Numbered from the stretch's first letter, positions 1 through 12,928 are shown. The stretch: DNA of 64,000 nucleotides from Oreocharis arfaki (GCA_013398015.1 VZRR01007857.1:703736-767735); one strand, 5' to 3'. Made by a program: numbers and translations. Notes: generated by a model from the letters alone, not told the origin.

Positions 1-1485
1 AGGATACAGGTTTGATCCATGGCCCTGCCCAAACAAACAGTGCAGCTGAAGCTCCCTATCCTCACAAGGCACAAAGTCCTAACAAGATTTCACTGCTTCT
101 GTTCATAAAGCTTACTGTGATTTTGTCTGGGTTTGAGGATAGCTGTGTCCCTCATCTCCTTCATTCTCTCTAGGTGCTCTAAAAATCTCAGTAAATAATA
201 GTGAGTGCAAAATAAAGTGTTAAAGTGTGGAATTAAAATGGAACCAGAAAATAAAAGAGGAGGCTTTTGATAAATTAGGCCACAGTGCTTATAGTTACTT
301 ACCAGCTCTCTTCATGCAAATCTAGAAGTAGCTGCCTTTCAACAGGCTGTTTCAGTATGGTTATTTACATTACTAATTCAGAACAATACTCTTACTGGAA
401 ACAGATTTCAGGGGGAAAATGTACTTCCTTAGAGAAGGTATCATTTTGTAACTGAAAAATGTGTGAATATGAGCTAGTAATTGACTGGAGTGGTTTAATC
501 CTTTTTCTAAAGAAAAGAGTCTCAACGCTCATGATCTCTAAAACGTGCTCTCTCAGTGACCATTAATGGTTTGTTTTGTGTCAGGCAATGTTTTTGGGTT
601 TGGGATTTTTAGAGAGATTTTTCAGCCTCCTGTTTGAGCAGTGGTGATGTCAGTTATTTACATTTCAGTAAAATGTTTGTCGTAGCTTTCAAATACATGG
701 GGACTGTAGACAGACAGTGTTTATCCCATTGTAAAGACTGTCAGAAATGGCTGGCTCTAACAACACACTCAGGCCCTGTATTTATGTTTTATTCTCCAAA
801 CTGTCGGGCTCATTGGGGATGGTGACCATAGCCAGGGTGAAGAGGGACAACCCCCCAATAATACAAACTCTTCATCATCAGAAACAGAAACAATAAAATT
901 AGAAACTGTTGAAGAACTAATGTATGGCACAAAAGCAGTGTTAAATGGAACATGTGTAAGCTTTTGTACCGTTCATTATAAGCTTCTTCAAGTATCTCTA
1001 CAGAGATTTAAAATTGCCCTGTGTATACGTGTAAGTGTATATAAATGTATATATGACATATATACACAGACAAAATAGATTTTAGAAGCAAATACTCTGT
1101 TATTAAGACTCAGTATTGTTGCCTAAAGTATGTTTAGGAATACAGTGGGAATTGTGATTCCCAAACTCTTGCACATTTAATTTTGGTGCTGCAGATATTT
1201 GCACCCCAGTAACTGTGTGTTCCTAGTGTAGCAGAGTGGTGTAGCCATCAAAGTGAGAATTGCCAGCTTTTCTGTCACCATCTTACATAAGTCTGAAAAA
1301 GCATCATAGGGCATTATGTGTGAAAAAGAGTGAAAATTACTGTTGTAGTGAATTTACCTAAATCATGAACCGGTGGCTTTACCCACATTGCCTCTGTTTT
1401 GTGATCGTATGTATATCTATGCATGCCCACACAGGCACAGTATCTGTATATAATTTAACATACATTATTCTCTATAGCCTCACAG
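1..1485 (+). other. SCAPER intron (3' part), upstream of the first candidate exon
   Basis: This stretch is AT-rich and shows no supported exon. It holds a short TA/GT-rich low-complexity tract near 1020-1075. If the exon at 1486 is real, this is the end of the preceding intron, with a pyrimidine-rich run and two possible AG acceptors (tatag ending at 1477 and cacag ending at 1485). If it is not real, this is simply part of a larger intron reaching to 12812. Confidence 0.7.
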
Positions 1486-1586
1486 TGGATTCACTTCTTA
1501 GGCTGACTGAAGCTTTGAAAAGTTTGCCTTCGAGCATTATTCTAGCAATGAAAAGCTTGGTCAGGATCGCAGACCTTTATTGGCAG
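1486..1586 (+). CDS. SCAPER: Candidate SCAPER internal coding exon preceding the 12813 exon
   Basis: The segment reads an open frame DSLLRLTEALKSLPSS followed by IILAMKSLVRIADLYWQ, with a leucine-rich amphipathic helical pattern that suits SCAPER's helical C-terminal half. It is bounded by an acceptor AG at 1484-1485 (alternative AG at 1476-1477, which would add eight bases) and a donor CAG|gtttgt at 1587. It ends exactly on a codon boundary (TGG CAG), which is the phase the next exon at 12813 needs. I could not confirm it against a remembered SCAPER sequence, so it may be a chance open frame. The acceptor choice changes only the phase of entry. An ATG at 1365 opens the same frame but lies upstream of both acceptors, so I do not use it as a start. 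Confidence 0.5.
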
Positions 1587-2538
1587 GTTTGTGACTGAGA
1601 GGTGTTCCTTGGCAGGGTGGTTCTGGACTCAGCCCGTTCCTCTTTCCCAGTTTACTCAACATCTGCCTGGTCTCCACTAGAGGACACCACTGGCAGGAAC
1701 AGCAGCGGTCCTTTGAGTCCTTACAAGTAATAAATCTATTTAGAAGTAGAATTTCTTTCTGACAGCAGGTTCAGACACCAGTGTGCTTGGAAATTACACA
1801 GCTCTTTCTGCTACTAAGCTGCTTACAGCAGCCTGTCTCCTGGTGTGGGTGCATAGGGACTTACCTGGATAATCACTGTGTGTCCTGACAAGACTTAAAT
1901 GTGCACTCACACAGAGAATTCTGCAGAAAAAGTAGAAGTACACCTCTGCACAGTATTAATTTAAAAAGGAAGTAGCAGCATGCCCACAGTTCAAGAGGCA
2001 CAGTGATGAGCCAGGGTTGTTGGTGCTGTCCCACTTTGCAGGGGTTTGTGAGCACGTCGGGGTGTCCGTCTGCAGCGCTGCAGCAGCTCTGGCAGGGCAC
2101 CAGCAGCAGGGCTGAGCTCTGCCACAGCTGGCAAGGCACATCCATAGCTGGGGATGGAACCAGCTGGAAAGGCCCCCGAGCCTGCTCCTTTTCCACCACC
2201 CCCTTGTGATGCCTCAGTGGGACCCTGCGGAGCCCTTGGTACTGTCACGGTGCCACCTCTGCCGTTCTCTCACATGATGTGTGTCCTTTGGCTCTTGGCC
2301 AGGTGAAGGTGTTCATGCACACTGCACTGGTTTACACCAAAAAGCCTTCTTTTATATCAGGCAGTGGGCATTTCCTAGCCAAAGTTTTAAAAAACAAAAT
2401 AAACACTCACATACCACCTTAACTGTTCTTTCATCCTAATGGGTTTTGTTCTCTGTGAAAGTAATTGCTACTCTTATTTGTTATAATGAGAAGTTAAAAC
2501 TTTAAGGTTCATTTTAGCTAAACATATGACGTATTTCT

Positions 2539-2568
2539 ATGCAAATAGTGGATTAATATTTTAATCCA
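2539..2568. promoter_or_regulatory. Putative homeodomain site cluster: octamer plus inverted TAATCC pair
   Basis: A perfect POU octamer ATGCAAAT occupies 2539-2546. Two bases later lies a perfect 8-base inverted repeat, TGGATTAA and TTAATCCA, separated by four bases (2549-2568). GGATTA/TAATCC is the core preferred by K50 homeodomains such as OTX, PITX and GSC. The paired arrangement beside an octamer is typical of vertebrate enhancers, but function is inferred from motifs alone. Confidence 0.35.
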
Positions 2569-2814
2569 TCCAATAATTTTTCAACTCCGGATACTCCTGC
2601 AGTAGCCAGTTCCAAGGCTACAGTGATGTCACATTAGGGGAAGTCATTAATCAAATGCAAAGCTGAATTATAACAGTTTAAAAACAATTTAAAGTTCAAA
2701 ATCCAAACTTTAAGGAGGGTATTGAATTACAAAACATAAAAGTAAGTTTTGAAACTTAAAAATATTTTTTAAAAAAAGTAAAAAGCTAATGAGTTTTTTT
2801 TTAACTAAAAAAAA

Positions 2815-2860
2815 GTTTTACCAGCTAAAACTAATAAATAGGTTTTACCAGCTAAAACTA
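2815..2860. repeat. Two-copy direct repeat with internal inverted arms
   Basis: A 19-base unit, gttttaccagctaaaacta, occurs perfectly at 2815-2833 and 2842-2860, so the period is 27 bases. Each copy also contains the inverted arms GTTTTA and TAAAAC around CCAGC. It looks like a recent local tandem duplication in an A/T-rich background. Confidence 0.85.
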
Positions 2861-5800
2861 GAATTCAGGCCCTTGGGACTTTGTATATTGCCACTGAAAA
2901 TCTAGTAATTTTGCCGACACAGAAAATAACAGGGAATTCTGTATTTATGCTTCCTTTGTTGCAAGTATTAAGTACAGAACCTGAATCAGACCAAGAACTC
3001 TAGAAAGGATAAAGCAGATATAATTGCTGGGAAAGATGAGATGTAGGTAACCCTCCTCAAAATTAATTTACTTCTTCAAAGCCTGTAATGGTGAGAATTA
3101 GAGAATTTTGAAGTATAGGTGGTCAGCACTGAGTGGCAGTGATGCATAGTGCCACTAAAACACTGAAGAGTTGTTGTCTTCAACACTAAGCTTGAAGAAG
3201 GTTCAGCAGGGTTCAAAGCCTGGACTATCAGTATTGCCCTGTAACTACCAGTTTATCTGCAGGTGGTCCAAGCTGCTGTTGGTACTAGAAACATCCCCTT
3301 CTCTATCAACTGCAGGAGCAGATTTGATAGTCCCAGCACAGAGACTTTGGGCAAACACAGGAGGAGCTCTTTGGACAACATTTCTCACCCAAACAGCCTT
3401 TCCCTGTCACTGCCTGGAAGAAGTCAACAGGTCAGGTGTGTATTGTGTGCTGCAGGTTGGGCAAGGCAGCTTTAGCTCGTCAATAATTCGTTTGCCCAGA
3501 CTTTCTGTAATCTGTGGATTAACCTTTTCCCCAAGATGAACATATAAATAGGAACTTGTTACTAGAGGTCAGTCACAGAACATTTTTTAACTTGTTTGCT
3601 GGAAATGGTATTAAAAGGCAAGTTCAGTTCACAGATAAGCTCTGCAGTGTTCTTATTCCAAGATTATTGGGAGGTTAATTTCTGTGCACAGTGGGTGTTG
3701 TTGAAAACTGCTGTGGGATGTAATTAAATGCTGTCAGCTTTCAGTGTTGTACTAAATGTGGCTTTTGGCTGTCAGATCAGGCTTCTACGTCAGTTTAGAA
3801 CTAATACATCATATCAGAATGGGTCTAATGGATATTTATACATTCCAGGGTATGCAAAGTTCCTTCACTACAAGACAAGAGATATGTTTTAGTGTCATTA
3901 AAGCCCAGGCACTGATTTCTCAGTGATGAGAGCTCCCTACTCAGGCGCATTTCTGCCATTAGCAGATCCCAGTTTAGAAATCACAATAATGTAATGATTA
4001 TTATGGTTTCTAAAGAAGAGAATTTCTCTTCTTTAAAATAAATTTTGTTTAATTTATTTGTTTATTTAATATATACACACATTTTTTCTTTGAAGTATTT
4101 TTAAAATTCAACAGTGATTTGAGACCATCTCTTCTGGCTTGAGAACATATCACCCAGGGGCCTTCTTGGTCTGTTCTGATGTTTGCAGTACCTCACAAAT
4201 CTGCACTGCTCCTGTGCCCCACAGTCTTTTGTGGCTTGTCCTATAGATGGGCTGAGGGGCAAATGGTCCAAGAGGTTACAAGAGAGCACCCAAGGCAATC
4301 AGGGTGAAAGCTGTGTTTAGAATTCGAGTGCCATTGACTTCATGACAGGTCTTTAAACAGCCACTGCTCCCTCTCCGTATGTCCTCTCCCACATAATTTT
4401 AATATCTTGTTTGGCTTGATTGCACTGGTTTTCATAGTTTAGGTTCAGCAGAAATCAGCTGCTTTCTAGTGGCTGACAGCTCTCAGTAGCGACCTGTCAG
4501 ATTCAGTGTTCAGAGAGACCTAACTTTCCTACTCACTGGGCAATTCATTGTCCAATAAATATTGAGAGGGGACAGGACAAGATCACATAATTGTGCTTTT
4601 CATTTACCTGTTTGGGAACTTTTATTTATGAGATTAATCAGAAAAAGTCAAATTGGCCTCAGCTAATGGAGCCATCTATGGAGATCCAGGAGCAGTTGTT
4701 CCTCCTATTAAACCTCTGTTGTTGCTTTCCTCCTTTAATTGATGCACTTACTAGATGCCCTGTTATTTATAAATAGACCAAACCTTTATTTTTAGTAAGC
4801 ACAAGTGTTGCAAGGCTCAGTGCTGTCTCTCAGAATATCTATGAGGATAATTCTTACTTTCCCAAGCAATATTGTCTGTTTCCTCTTATGCTGCTTGGCG
4901 TGGGTGAAAGCAGCTGAACAGAGAGCATGGAATTCACTGGTTTATCTTTACCTGTCTTTCTTTTATGGCTTTCACTGACCTGCGGCTTCACAGTTAGGAT
5001 TGTGAGGGTTCCATCCTTGTCAACAGAAGTGCAATAGGGTGCCTCACTGTGGCTTTACTGCTGAACTGAAAAGCCACTGCAGAACTTGGAAGGAGATTGT
5101 GTAAATAAGGCTCATCCTGTTCCATTAGATCATACAGTGAGTCAGTAAGGAGTCCTATTGAATTTGGTTTAACCTTACAGTGTGGGCAGATGTTTGCAAG
5201 CAGAAAAATGAATTAAGTATATGATGGTGTAGCAGAAATTAGGTTTATGTGCACAGGATGTTTAGTGTTTTCAGGACAGGCCTAAGAATCAATTTCTTAG
5301 TATTGGTGTTGTCCCTAGGCCTGAACCAATTTTAGGTTGCTTGTCAGTGGTAGACTTCCAGAGTCAAAAATGCCTCTTCTTTTTTTATTTTTGATGGAGT
5401 TAAGAAATAAGGTGAGCCTCATTTTTATATTGCATTTGAATGCTGTATCAGCTGCTTGCTTTTTCACCCCGTTTGTTCTTAGGTATTTGTGTTCCTCTGT
5501 GCTAAATACAGGCTGTGAAGTTGCAGTTGGCATACCTTAGCTGTGGAGTGAAAAGCCAGTGTTACCCAGATGGCTCAGCTGCCAGAGGCACCTTTCCGTG
5601 GCAGTGTGCAAGTACTGAGCTCATGCAGGGAGTGAAACACCTTCCCCAGGCCCCTCTCCTGCCAGCAGGTGCCAGGGAGCCATCCTCTCCTCCCTGAGGA
5701 GACACACGAACAGAGGAGCTGCCTTATCTTTAAGGCTTCAAAATCACCTTTCAGGCTTCAGAATTCTCACTTTTCTGTGCAGGACAAGGTGGGGTGGAGC

Positions 5801-8800
5801 ATTTCTCTAGGCCTCCTTTCTGGGGCTTTAACCCATAAGCAGTGCAGGAAGAAGAAATGGACACAAATACATGATAGATATTCCTTAATGTGAACTAATG
5901 CCTCCAATTCAAATGGCACTGAGCCAGTTCAGGCACATGTTTTAATCCTAAACTAGTTTTCCATTGATATTCAGTGGTTGAAATTTTATTGCAGGTGAAT
6001 TCACTCATGTCTGAAAACCAGTTTGAGATTTTCACATGGAGTGGGGGATTATTAAAACACTAATTTCACTAAAGAAAAGTGTTGCAGTGAGTAAAATTGT
6101 CTATTTTAATAGAAAATACTACTTTGATGTATTGCCCAGTGATTTTCCGTGTATAAGGTCTGGAGAACTACTCAGAAGAATGTAGATTTCCTACAGTCAC
6201 AAATGTATCCGTGGGTTTGTATGTGCATGTAGACATACTTGTGTATTTATTTAAAGGGAGAGGAAAGATTTAAAAAAAAGGAGGAGCCAGCCCAGTATTC
6301 AGTTGTCTGGTTTGTTTTTCTAAGGCAGCTTTGAACTGCGTTTCTTAGCCCCTGGCATTTTAGATAGAATCTTCAAACCCTAGATAAAAGGAAAGAAAAA
6401 AATTCTTAAGATGGATTTCAACTATATTTTACTAATTAGTTATTATTTCTTCCATCAGTGAACAGTTTAGAATAGAGTTGCACAAGTGTGTTCTTTCAGA
6501 AATAGAAGTCAGCATGTTTCAAAGTATTTGGGCTCCATTCAGAAATAATTTCTTCTGAAATACTTCAGTTCCTGAGGTCTGTTCAAACGGGCTTTCCAGA
6601 TCAGCTTCTGATTCGGACATTCTGCAGGAGCAGCAGAAAACATTCTTTAGGTTGATGAAGGAAAAATAATTTTTCTAAATTTCCTTTTTAGTCTGCATGA
6701 AAATATTTATTTTGGAGGTTTGTCTTTGAGGGAGGGTCTACAGCAGAGTATTTCAGTTAGTTCAAAAATATTTGAAATAGTCAAAATGTGCTAAAGTCAC
6801 ATAGAGCAGAGATAGCAAAGCTGGCATTAAATCATTTGAGCTGTTAAAGCTCAGCATTATTTCTGATTCTGCTCTACTTATTAACTAATAATAATACTTT
6901 AACAGGAGAAATGTATGGAAGTGAGTGCTTTGGTCCAGGACATTGGATTTCACCCAATAACTCTTGCACCAAATTAATAAATTATGATTTAACTAGGATC
7001 ATATTTTTCTAGGAGATAATCAGGTTTGATTTAAAAACTTTAAATGATTGAGAGTAGACTATATATGCTAAGTATATTATGCTCATCATTAATTACTCTT
7101 GGCATTAAGAAAACCCATTTTGTTCTTACCTGAATTCGCTCAGTTTCAGCTTCCAAATATTATCTGTTCCTGTGCATTATTGGAAATCTTCTTCCCATTC
7201 AGGTCCTTCTGCACTGTCATCCCATCGTATTCTTACTTTCCTCAGCACAAACTAAGTTACACTTCTGTCGTGCCTCCTGGTGAGGCAGGTTTCTCTGACC
7301 TCTTCTCTTCTCCAAGTGTTGCAGTTTGCCAGTGCCCTGTGTAGGGAGAGGGGAGCAGCAGTGTAGGACGGAGGGCTTGGTCCCACTTCTCTCCTGGAAT
7401 ATTGAACACACAACCCAAAAGCTGCTGCAAAGTGGTGCTGGCTTTATTTCACTCTGTGTTACTTTGAATTACCCTCTGACTTGTATAAATTCAGCAGCGA
7501 TTTTGCCCCGGGTTGGTTTTATTTCTGAAGCACACGGTTCACATTATGTGTCCGCTTTAATGAGTGCAACAAAAGCCAGCCAAGTACCAGCACAGGCCAG
7601 TTGGCCTTTTCATGTGTTTCTTTGTTGGCCACCTTGGGTAGGATGAGGCATATGTGTAAATCACTCTTTTTGAGCTGTGTGTATTTTTCTGTACCAAATG
7701 TCAGATAATGAGATGAAAACATTATATTGAACTTTCTATTTAGTCTGCTCATTTTCAAATTTGCCAAACATACTTGTGTCCTCGGGTAAGTGGTGCTTCG
7801 GAGGGTGCCACAGATGCCAAACCCTGATAAAATCTACCCTATCTTGTTAATGAACACACAAACAGTTGTTCCCCATCTGCTGCCTCTGTCTGAAAGGTTA
7901 GGAAGCCCTTCCTTCTTGATCACAAAGGACATAATTATTGTCTGTAGAGGAGTCAAGTACAAAGACAGTCCATCCAGGCTGACCGCTACTACACTGCAGG
8001 CCACCAAAGATTAACAGCTGCTTCTCCTTTGATTAGGTTAGGTAATAACAGTTACTTTAGTTAATAATTGGATGGATTCCCAGGCCATGTAATTCAGGTT
8101 TAGGCTGTCATTTTTTGCTGGCATGTAGCTGAGCTGTATTATTGGAATAGAGCCTGTAATCCTATTAGTCAGTTGTCACTCAAGCCGTAGGAGAGAAGGG
8201 AAATTCAGATCCATTAAGGTGTTGTAACAGGTAGGTAAATGTTAGCCATGGTTGCCCACTGTGCAGGGAGCTGTCTTGACTGGGGTTTTTTTTAAGGATT
8301 AATTTTAAGTTTCTAAATGTGTTTAATCCATAAAATGTTTACATGGATTATCTGATTTATCGCTGTTTCTGTTTACTTGTGCCACATGTGCGTTAGTGTA
8401 CACACACTTTCCACTAAGTTACTTGATTCATGCAGTGTTCTGCCTAAGTTAGTGTCAGTGTGCTTCAAATGACAAGCTTATAATGGCCCAGACATTAAAT
8501 CCATGCTCACTGTCACATCAGCTGGGCTGGCCTTCCTCCTGTACAAACAAGACCACTGTAGTTTGCAACGAGGGGCTTGGGAGGGATAAGGAAAACAGAT
8601 TCTTTGCATGGATTGGTTTTGAGTACTGTGTCTGCTGCTCCGAGGAACCGCATCTCTGGTTTTGTTTTTCTAATGTTTAAGACACATCTAGGTGGCGTCC
8701 CCAAGGTTTTTGTGCCTCCTCATCTCTGTTAAAAAATGCGTAGATGACAGTAATAATCATTTTTGCCTACTTGTTCATTTGTCTCTGCTCTCCTGTGTCA

Positions 8801-10829
8801 CCAGGTAACTTCAGAGCATAGAAATCCTTTTGTATTTAAAAATCAAGTTGTTCAAAAATGTTATTTGAATAATTGTGAATTTCTGAAACCATGTATAAAA
8901 CCATGTTTATATATTTTCTGTTGTTCAAGGAACATGAATCCCATGGTATCGACTGCAGAATAACCCTCCCAATCTAAATGTGCAGCCATTCAAAGAACAG
9001 TTCCTACAGTGAAATTATGAAACAGGTTTTATAAACATGAGAGCTGATTCATTTGGGAGACTGTTAGAAGTCTGGAGGCTTCCTTCAAGCAGCAAAAACA
9101 TGCAGTGCTGGTTTTTGCTCTTTTCAGATGGGGATTTAATATTTATTCTCTGTAAGATCTATCATTTTCCATACTCACATGGTGCCTGATCTACTCAGAG
9201 CTTTGGCTGCCACCAGAGTAAAAGTTGTAGTTACCTGAAAGGGTCTTTCATTCTAGCACAGGTTCAAACAGGGATAAATTTAAATAAGAATATTTTGGGA
9301 GCAAGGTCTCTGGATGACTGAGATGCCTCAGTCCAGTTCTTTTGAATTTCTGTTGGAATGCATAGCAGCTAATGTAAAGCTTTAGCACTACAGGACATCG
9401 TATTTTCAAGGATATTGGTTCATTTTTGAGAGAAAGACAAAATGATTAAATGTCTCACTCACATATTTTTATAATCCAAGAAAGATTTCTTTAGGTGAAT
9501 ATAAAAATACTTAAAATTTGAAAATTGCCTCAAGTAGGAATTAATTCAGACATATTTTAAACTAATTTAGTGTGATTTGGCTGCTTCAGAGATAGAATGA
9601 CAATATGTTCCAACACTGGGGGGATTTAATGCTGTGTGTTCATTGTAACAGCTCACCAGTGCGAGCTCTTGTCATGGGCAGCTGATGGATAATTTCTTTT
9701 TCCAGTGTGTCCTCCAGTCCCCCAGTATTCACCCTGAAAATGTCAGCAGAGCAGTATTCAAGTGACTCTGCTCCTTTGTGGGCAGGGCACGTTTTCCTTT
9801 CAGCTCCCATGGGCTGTACTGGCCCAAGGCCGAGCTCCAGGAGCTGTGCCTGATCCTGGGATTCCTGAGAGCTGGACACTTGGGTGGGGACCAGGGTCAT
9901 TCACACGTGCCAGATAACAGCAGCTACTTCAGCATCAACATTGCCTTCCAAGAAATGGGTTAGAAGCCCTTGGCGTTCTCCATCTGAAAAGAATCACTGG
10001 AGATAAATGTATTAAATGTAGTGCTAAAGCTGTGTATCCCTACGTGGCAGTTTTACAGACCTCTGTAAGCACAGGTAACAAATGCTGTGCTCATGTGTCT
10101 TCCCCAACTTTGCTGCTGGTTGTATCTTCCTTTTACTGAAGCTTCTCCCTCTCTCTTCCATGCATATAGTTCGGGATTTATTTTCATGGATAAGCATCAA
10201 AATGCTAATTTTCATGAGTAATCTGGAAAGAGGAGTAGTAGGACATATAGCTAAGTCATATAAAATCAGAAGAAATTTCAGGCTCCCTTCTGCTTGATAA
10301 AAAACTGTAGTAGTAACAGAAGTTTTTAAAATGCAAATGTGTATTTTGACAAGTATACTTGTATTTTAGTAAAGTATTAGACAAAAGTGAATCAGGCACT
10401 CTGAAAAATGTCTGTCTCTAAAAGAAGTGATGCTCCGGATTGAAATGGAAGGAGAGCACATAGGAAATGAAACTGCTTCAAAATACTTATATATTTTTAA
10501 AATATTTACATGGCAACCTCCCCTCCGAATAGGGAGACATTGTTGCTTCTTTCAGTGTGGCTCTCGTGACTGATGTGGGATTGGGGGAAGTTCCTTTCTG
10601 GACACTTCATTACCAGGTATTTATGGAGAAAAGAGTAGTTCTGGAAGAAAGAATCACAGATAAGAAAAGTTCACATGGAAAAATATAAAAGAAAAGGTGG
10701 AGTTAAGCCTTAAAGAGAACAGAGAGTTGAGAAATGAGCCAAGTAGGAAAAGGAAGCAGTGTAGAGTTCAAGAATGGAGCGATTGCTGAGGGGAGAAACA
10801 AAATGAATGCAATAAATCGGATGTAACTC

Positions 10830-10945
10830 AGAGTAATGGGATGAAACAGAGAAAGGGCATATTTGGTCTAAATGACAGGAAAGACTTCTTGCCACAAGAG
10901 CTAATAGGTTGTGGCATAATCTCCCTTGAGAAATAGGGAAAGTGA
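10830..10945 (+). mobile_element. Probable degraded CR1-like LINE 3' fragment
   Basis: The segment around ggaaagacttcttgcc, then taataggttgtggcataatc and tcccttgag, resembles the conserved stretch near the 3' end of amniote CR1 LINEs, where a similar order of words (aggaaagacttcc, then ggctgtggaataatctccc) is found. It is short, diverged and has no recognisable 3' terminal microsatellite or intact frame, so it would be an old 5'-truncated copy. The identification is from memory of the consensus, and the boundaries are approximate. Confidence 0.4.
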
Positions 10946-12812
10946 GAAGTGGCAAGAGCTGGGCACATTTGGAACTGGAGGAGCACTAAGGAATAAATCA
11001 GCAGCGTCACAGAAGGCCGCCCTCATTGCTGTGCTGCACAGCCACGCGCCCGAGCTCCTCGTGTGCCTCCTGCTCTGCCCTGCTCAGGGTGTGCCCATTC
11101 CCAAGGCAAAGGCACACTGCAGCTGGCAAAATCTCTCTCTACACCTGGGAAGTTTTAAGCTGAAGCGAGCAGGGAAAGGTTAGAAAGGCCCTGGGCTCTG
11201 TCTGGGGGTGCTGCAGCACTGAGGGAGCAAGGGGGGAGGAGGTTTGAGAACTGTGGCTGAGCCAAGGTGCTCAAATAAAGTCAATAATGATGATTTATGG
11301 CAGGACTGTCTCTTTGCTGTTTGGGTCTTTTCTTTATGGCTCTACCAGGAGTTGGTGGAAAGTGTTATTGGGAGCCAAGGGAGCTTAAGGAGGCAGGGTT
11401 TTGAGATTTTTTTTTAGATGGGAGGAAGAGGAAGCAGAGGAAGAATATATGAGTAAAACTCAAAAATAACTCTGCCATTAAGGCACACTCACGGGGCTCA
11501 CTGGGCTAAAATTAACTGCTAGAAGTAATGCTTATCAGCTGCCCTGTAGGAAATCACTGGTTGATTTTCTTAACTGCTTGGTAAGTTGGCACAGAGGTTT
11601 CCACTCACTTGAGGTTAGTTATTCCTTGGAAGGTAAACCTTTTGGTTGTCTAAAAGTCTAAATGCAGTCCATATTAAATGTAGAAAATGCTTCCTTTTTG
11701 AATATTTGACTTCTGTGAACAGTTTTTCTGTAGCTTGAAAACTGTTTGCTTGAATGAAACTTAATGGAGAGAAAGTTGCATAATTTAAATAAAAAGTAAG
11801 ATATGTACTTCTGTGTGTAATGTCTGATCTCACAGGGAAAAATGTTGTCCATCTGAATCATATTACAGCTGCTTAATTATTCTTCTAGTTGTTCAAATAA
11901 AGATTTTATTGTCGGAGTCACTGGGAGTTTTTTCTGTTATGCAGTCTGTTACAGTAGAATACAATCTTTACAGACTAATAATAATCGCGTTTATAGAAGA
12001 CTTCCCATTTTTCCCCATATGTGAAGTGCTTGCAACACTGGGGGGGGAAAAGAAGAAATTCTTATTAACGAGAATGTTATCATCATCATCATTGACAAAA
12101 TTCAGGTGATCAAATACAAACTGCCAATAAAACCAGACACAATTAGCAGCTTAGAAATAGAGAAGATGATCTTACTTGCTTTATTGTAAACAGAGAAGAT
12201 TAAACCAATTTTGCAGGAAAGGAAAAGAGTGTAAGTTCTAAAATATTGGATCTGCTGCAGCAAAACCCCAGTCATTTGCAAACTGTGAGAATAATGATAG
12301 GATGGTATTTAAGTATAAATTTCTATATGCAGGTTCCAAGTGGACACCTAGGAAAAGGGATCTGCCTGAGCTATTTTATGCATATTTATAAACCAAGCCT
12401 GGAGGTTGTTTCCTGTTGGAAGAGTTTGTAAAAATGAGGAAGTACCCACCTAGAAATTGTCTGTATTTTTAAAATCATACAAAGCAGTATAGCTACAAAG
12501 ATAATAGCAACAGAAAAAGATGAACTTTATTAAAGTCCCTATAACTGTATGTCATTACAGAAAATATGGTGTTCAAGTGTATTACCTGTGTAGTACTTGA
12601 TATGTATATATGATAACTGAAAAAAATAACACGTAAGAGTTTCAACTCATTCTTGTGCAGGAGCAGTGAAATGCTCTTTTTCAGAGGTGTTCAACATGAT
12701 AAGTGCATTAAGGACTTTCTACTCTGCCAGAATCCACAGCTGTCAGGTGTACCCTTTGTGTAGACATTTCTTTAATTTCTGTTGGTTCTTTTCTGTGTTT
12801 GTGGTTCTTTAG

Positions 12813-12928
12813 AACACAGCAGATAAAATTGCATTCCGGGCTGCAGGAGGACTGACTGCCCTTGAAAATGTTCTTCAAACGGTGACTTCTCCCACCAACC
12901 TGAATGCAGCTGCACGGGTTCCCTTTAA
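12813..12928 (+). CDS. SCAPER: SCAPER coding exon (NTADKIAFRAAGG segment)
   Basis: The exon starts after a pyrimidine-rich acceptor (gtggttctttag) and ends at the canonical donor AA|gtaagtat at 12929. It reads NTADKIAFRAAGGLTALENV and continues LQTVTSPTNLNAAARVPF, then leaves two bases (AA) that complete a lysine codon with the next exon. This is the recognisable SCAPER motif at the start of its helical C-terminal region. A reading through the donor in the same frame hits a stop straight away (AAG TAA), which supports the splice. Here I number it residues 1-39 of the 450-residue segment encoded in the window. Confidence 0.93.

Larger units (their letters stand above)
1587..12812 (+). other. 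SCAPER intron between the candidate exon and the NTADKIAF exon
   Basis: This 11.2 kb stretch has no supported exon. Contents worth noting are a GC-richer block at about 1980-2260, an octamer/homeodomain site group at 2539-2568, a 27-base-period direct repeat at 2815-2860, a candidate regulatory segment at about 7990-8210, and a probable degraded CR1-like LINE fragment near 10830-10945. The 3' splice site is a strong pyrimidine tract ending ttctttag at 12812. Open frames here are short, overlap on both strands and lack splice or conservation support. Confidence 0.85.

Noticed and set aside
1873..2248. Overlapping open frames of 61 to 108 codons on both strands
   Set aside because: They overlap in several frames within a GC-richer block, lack splice sites and match no protein I know.
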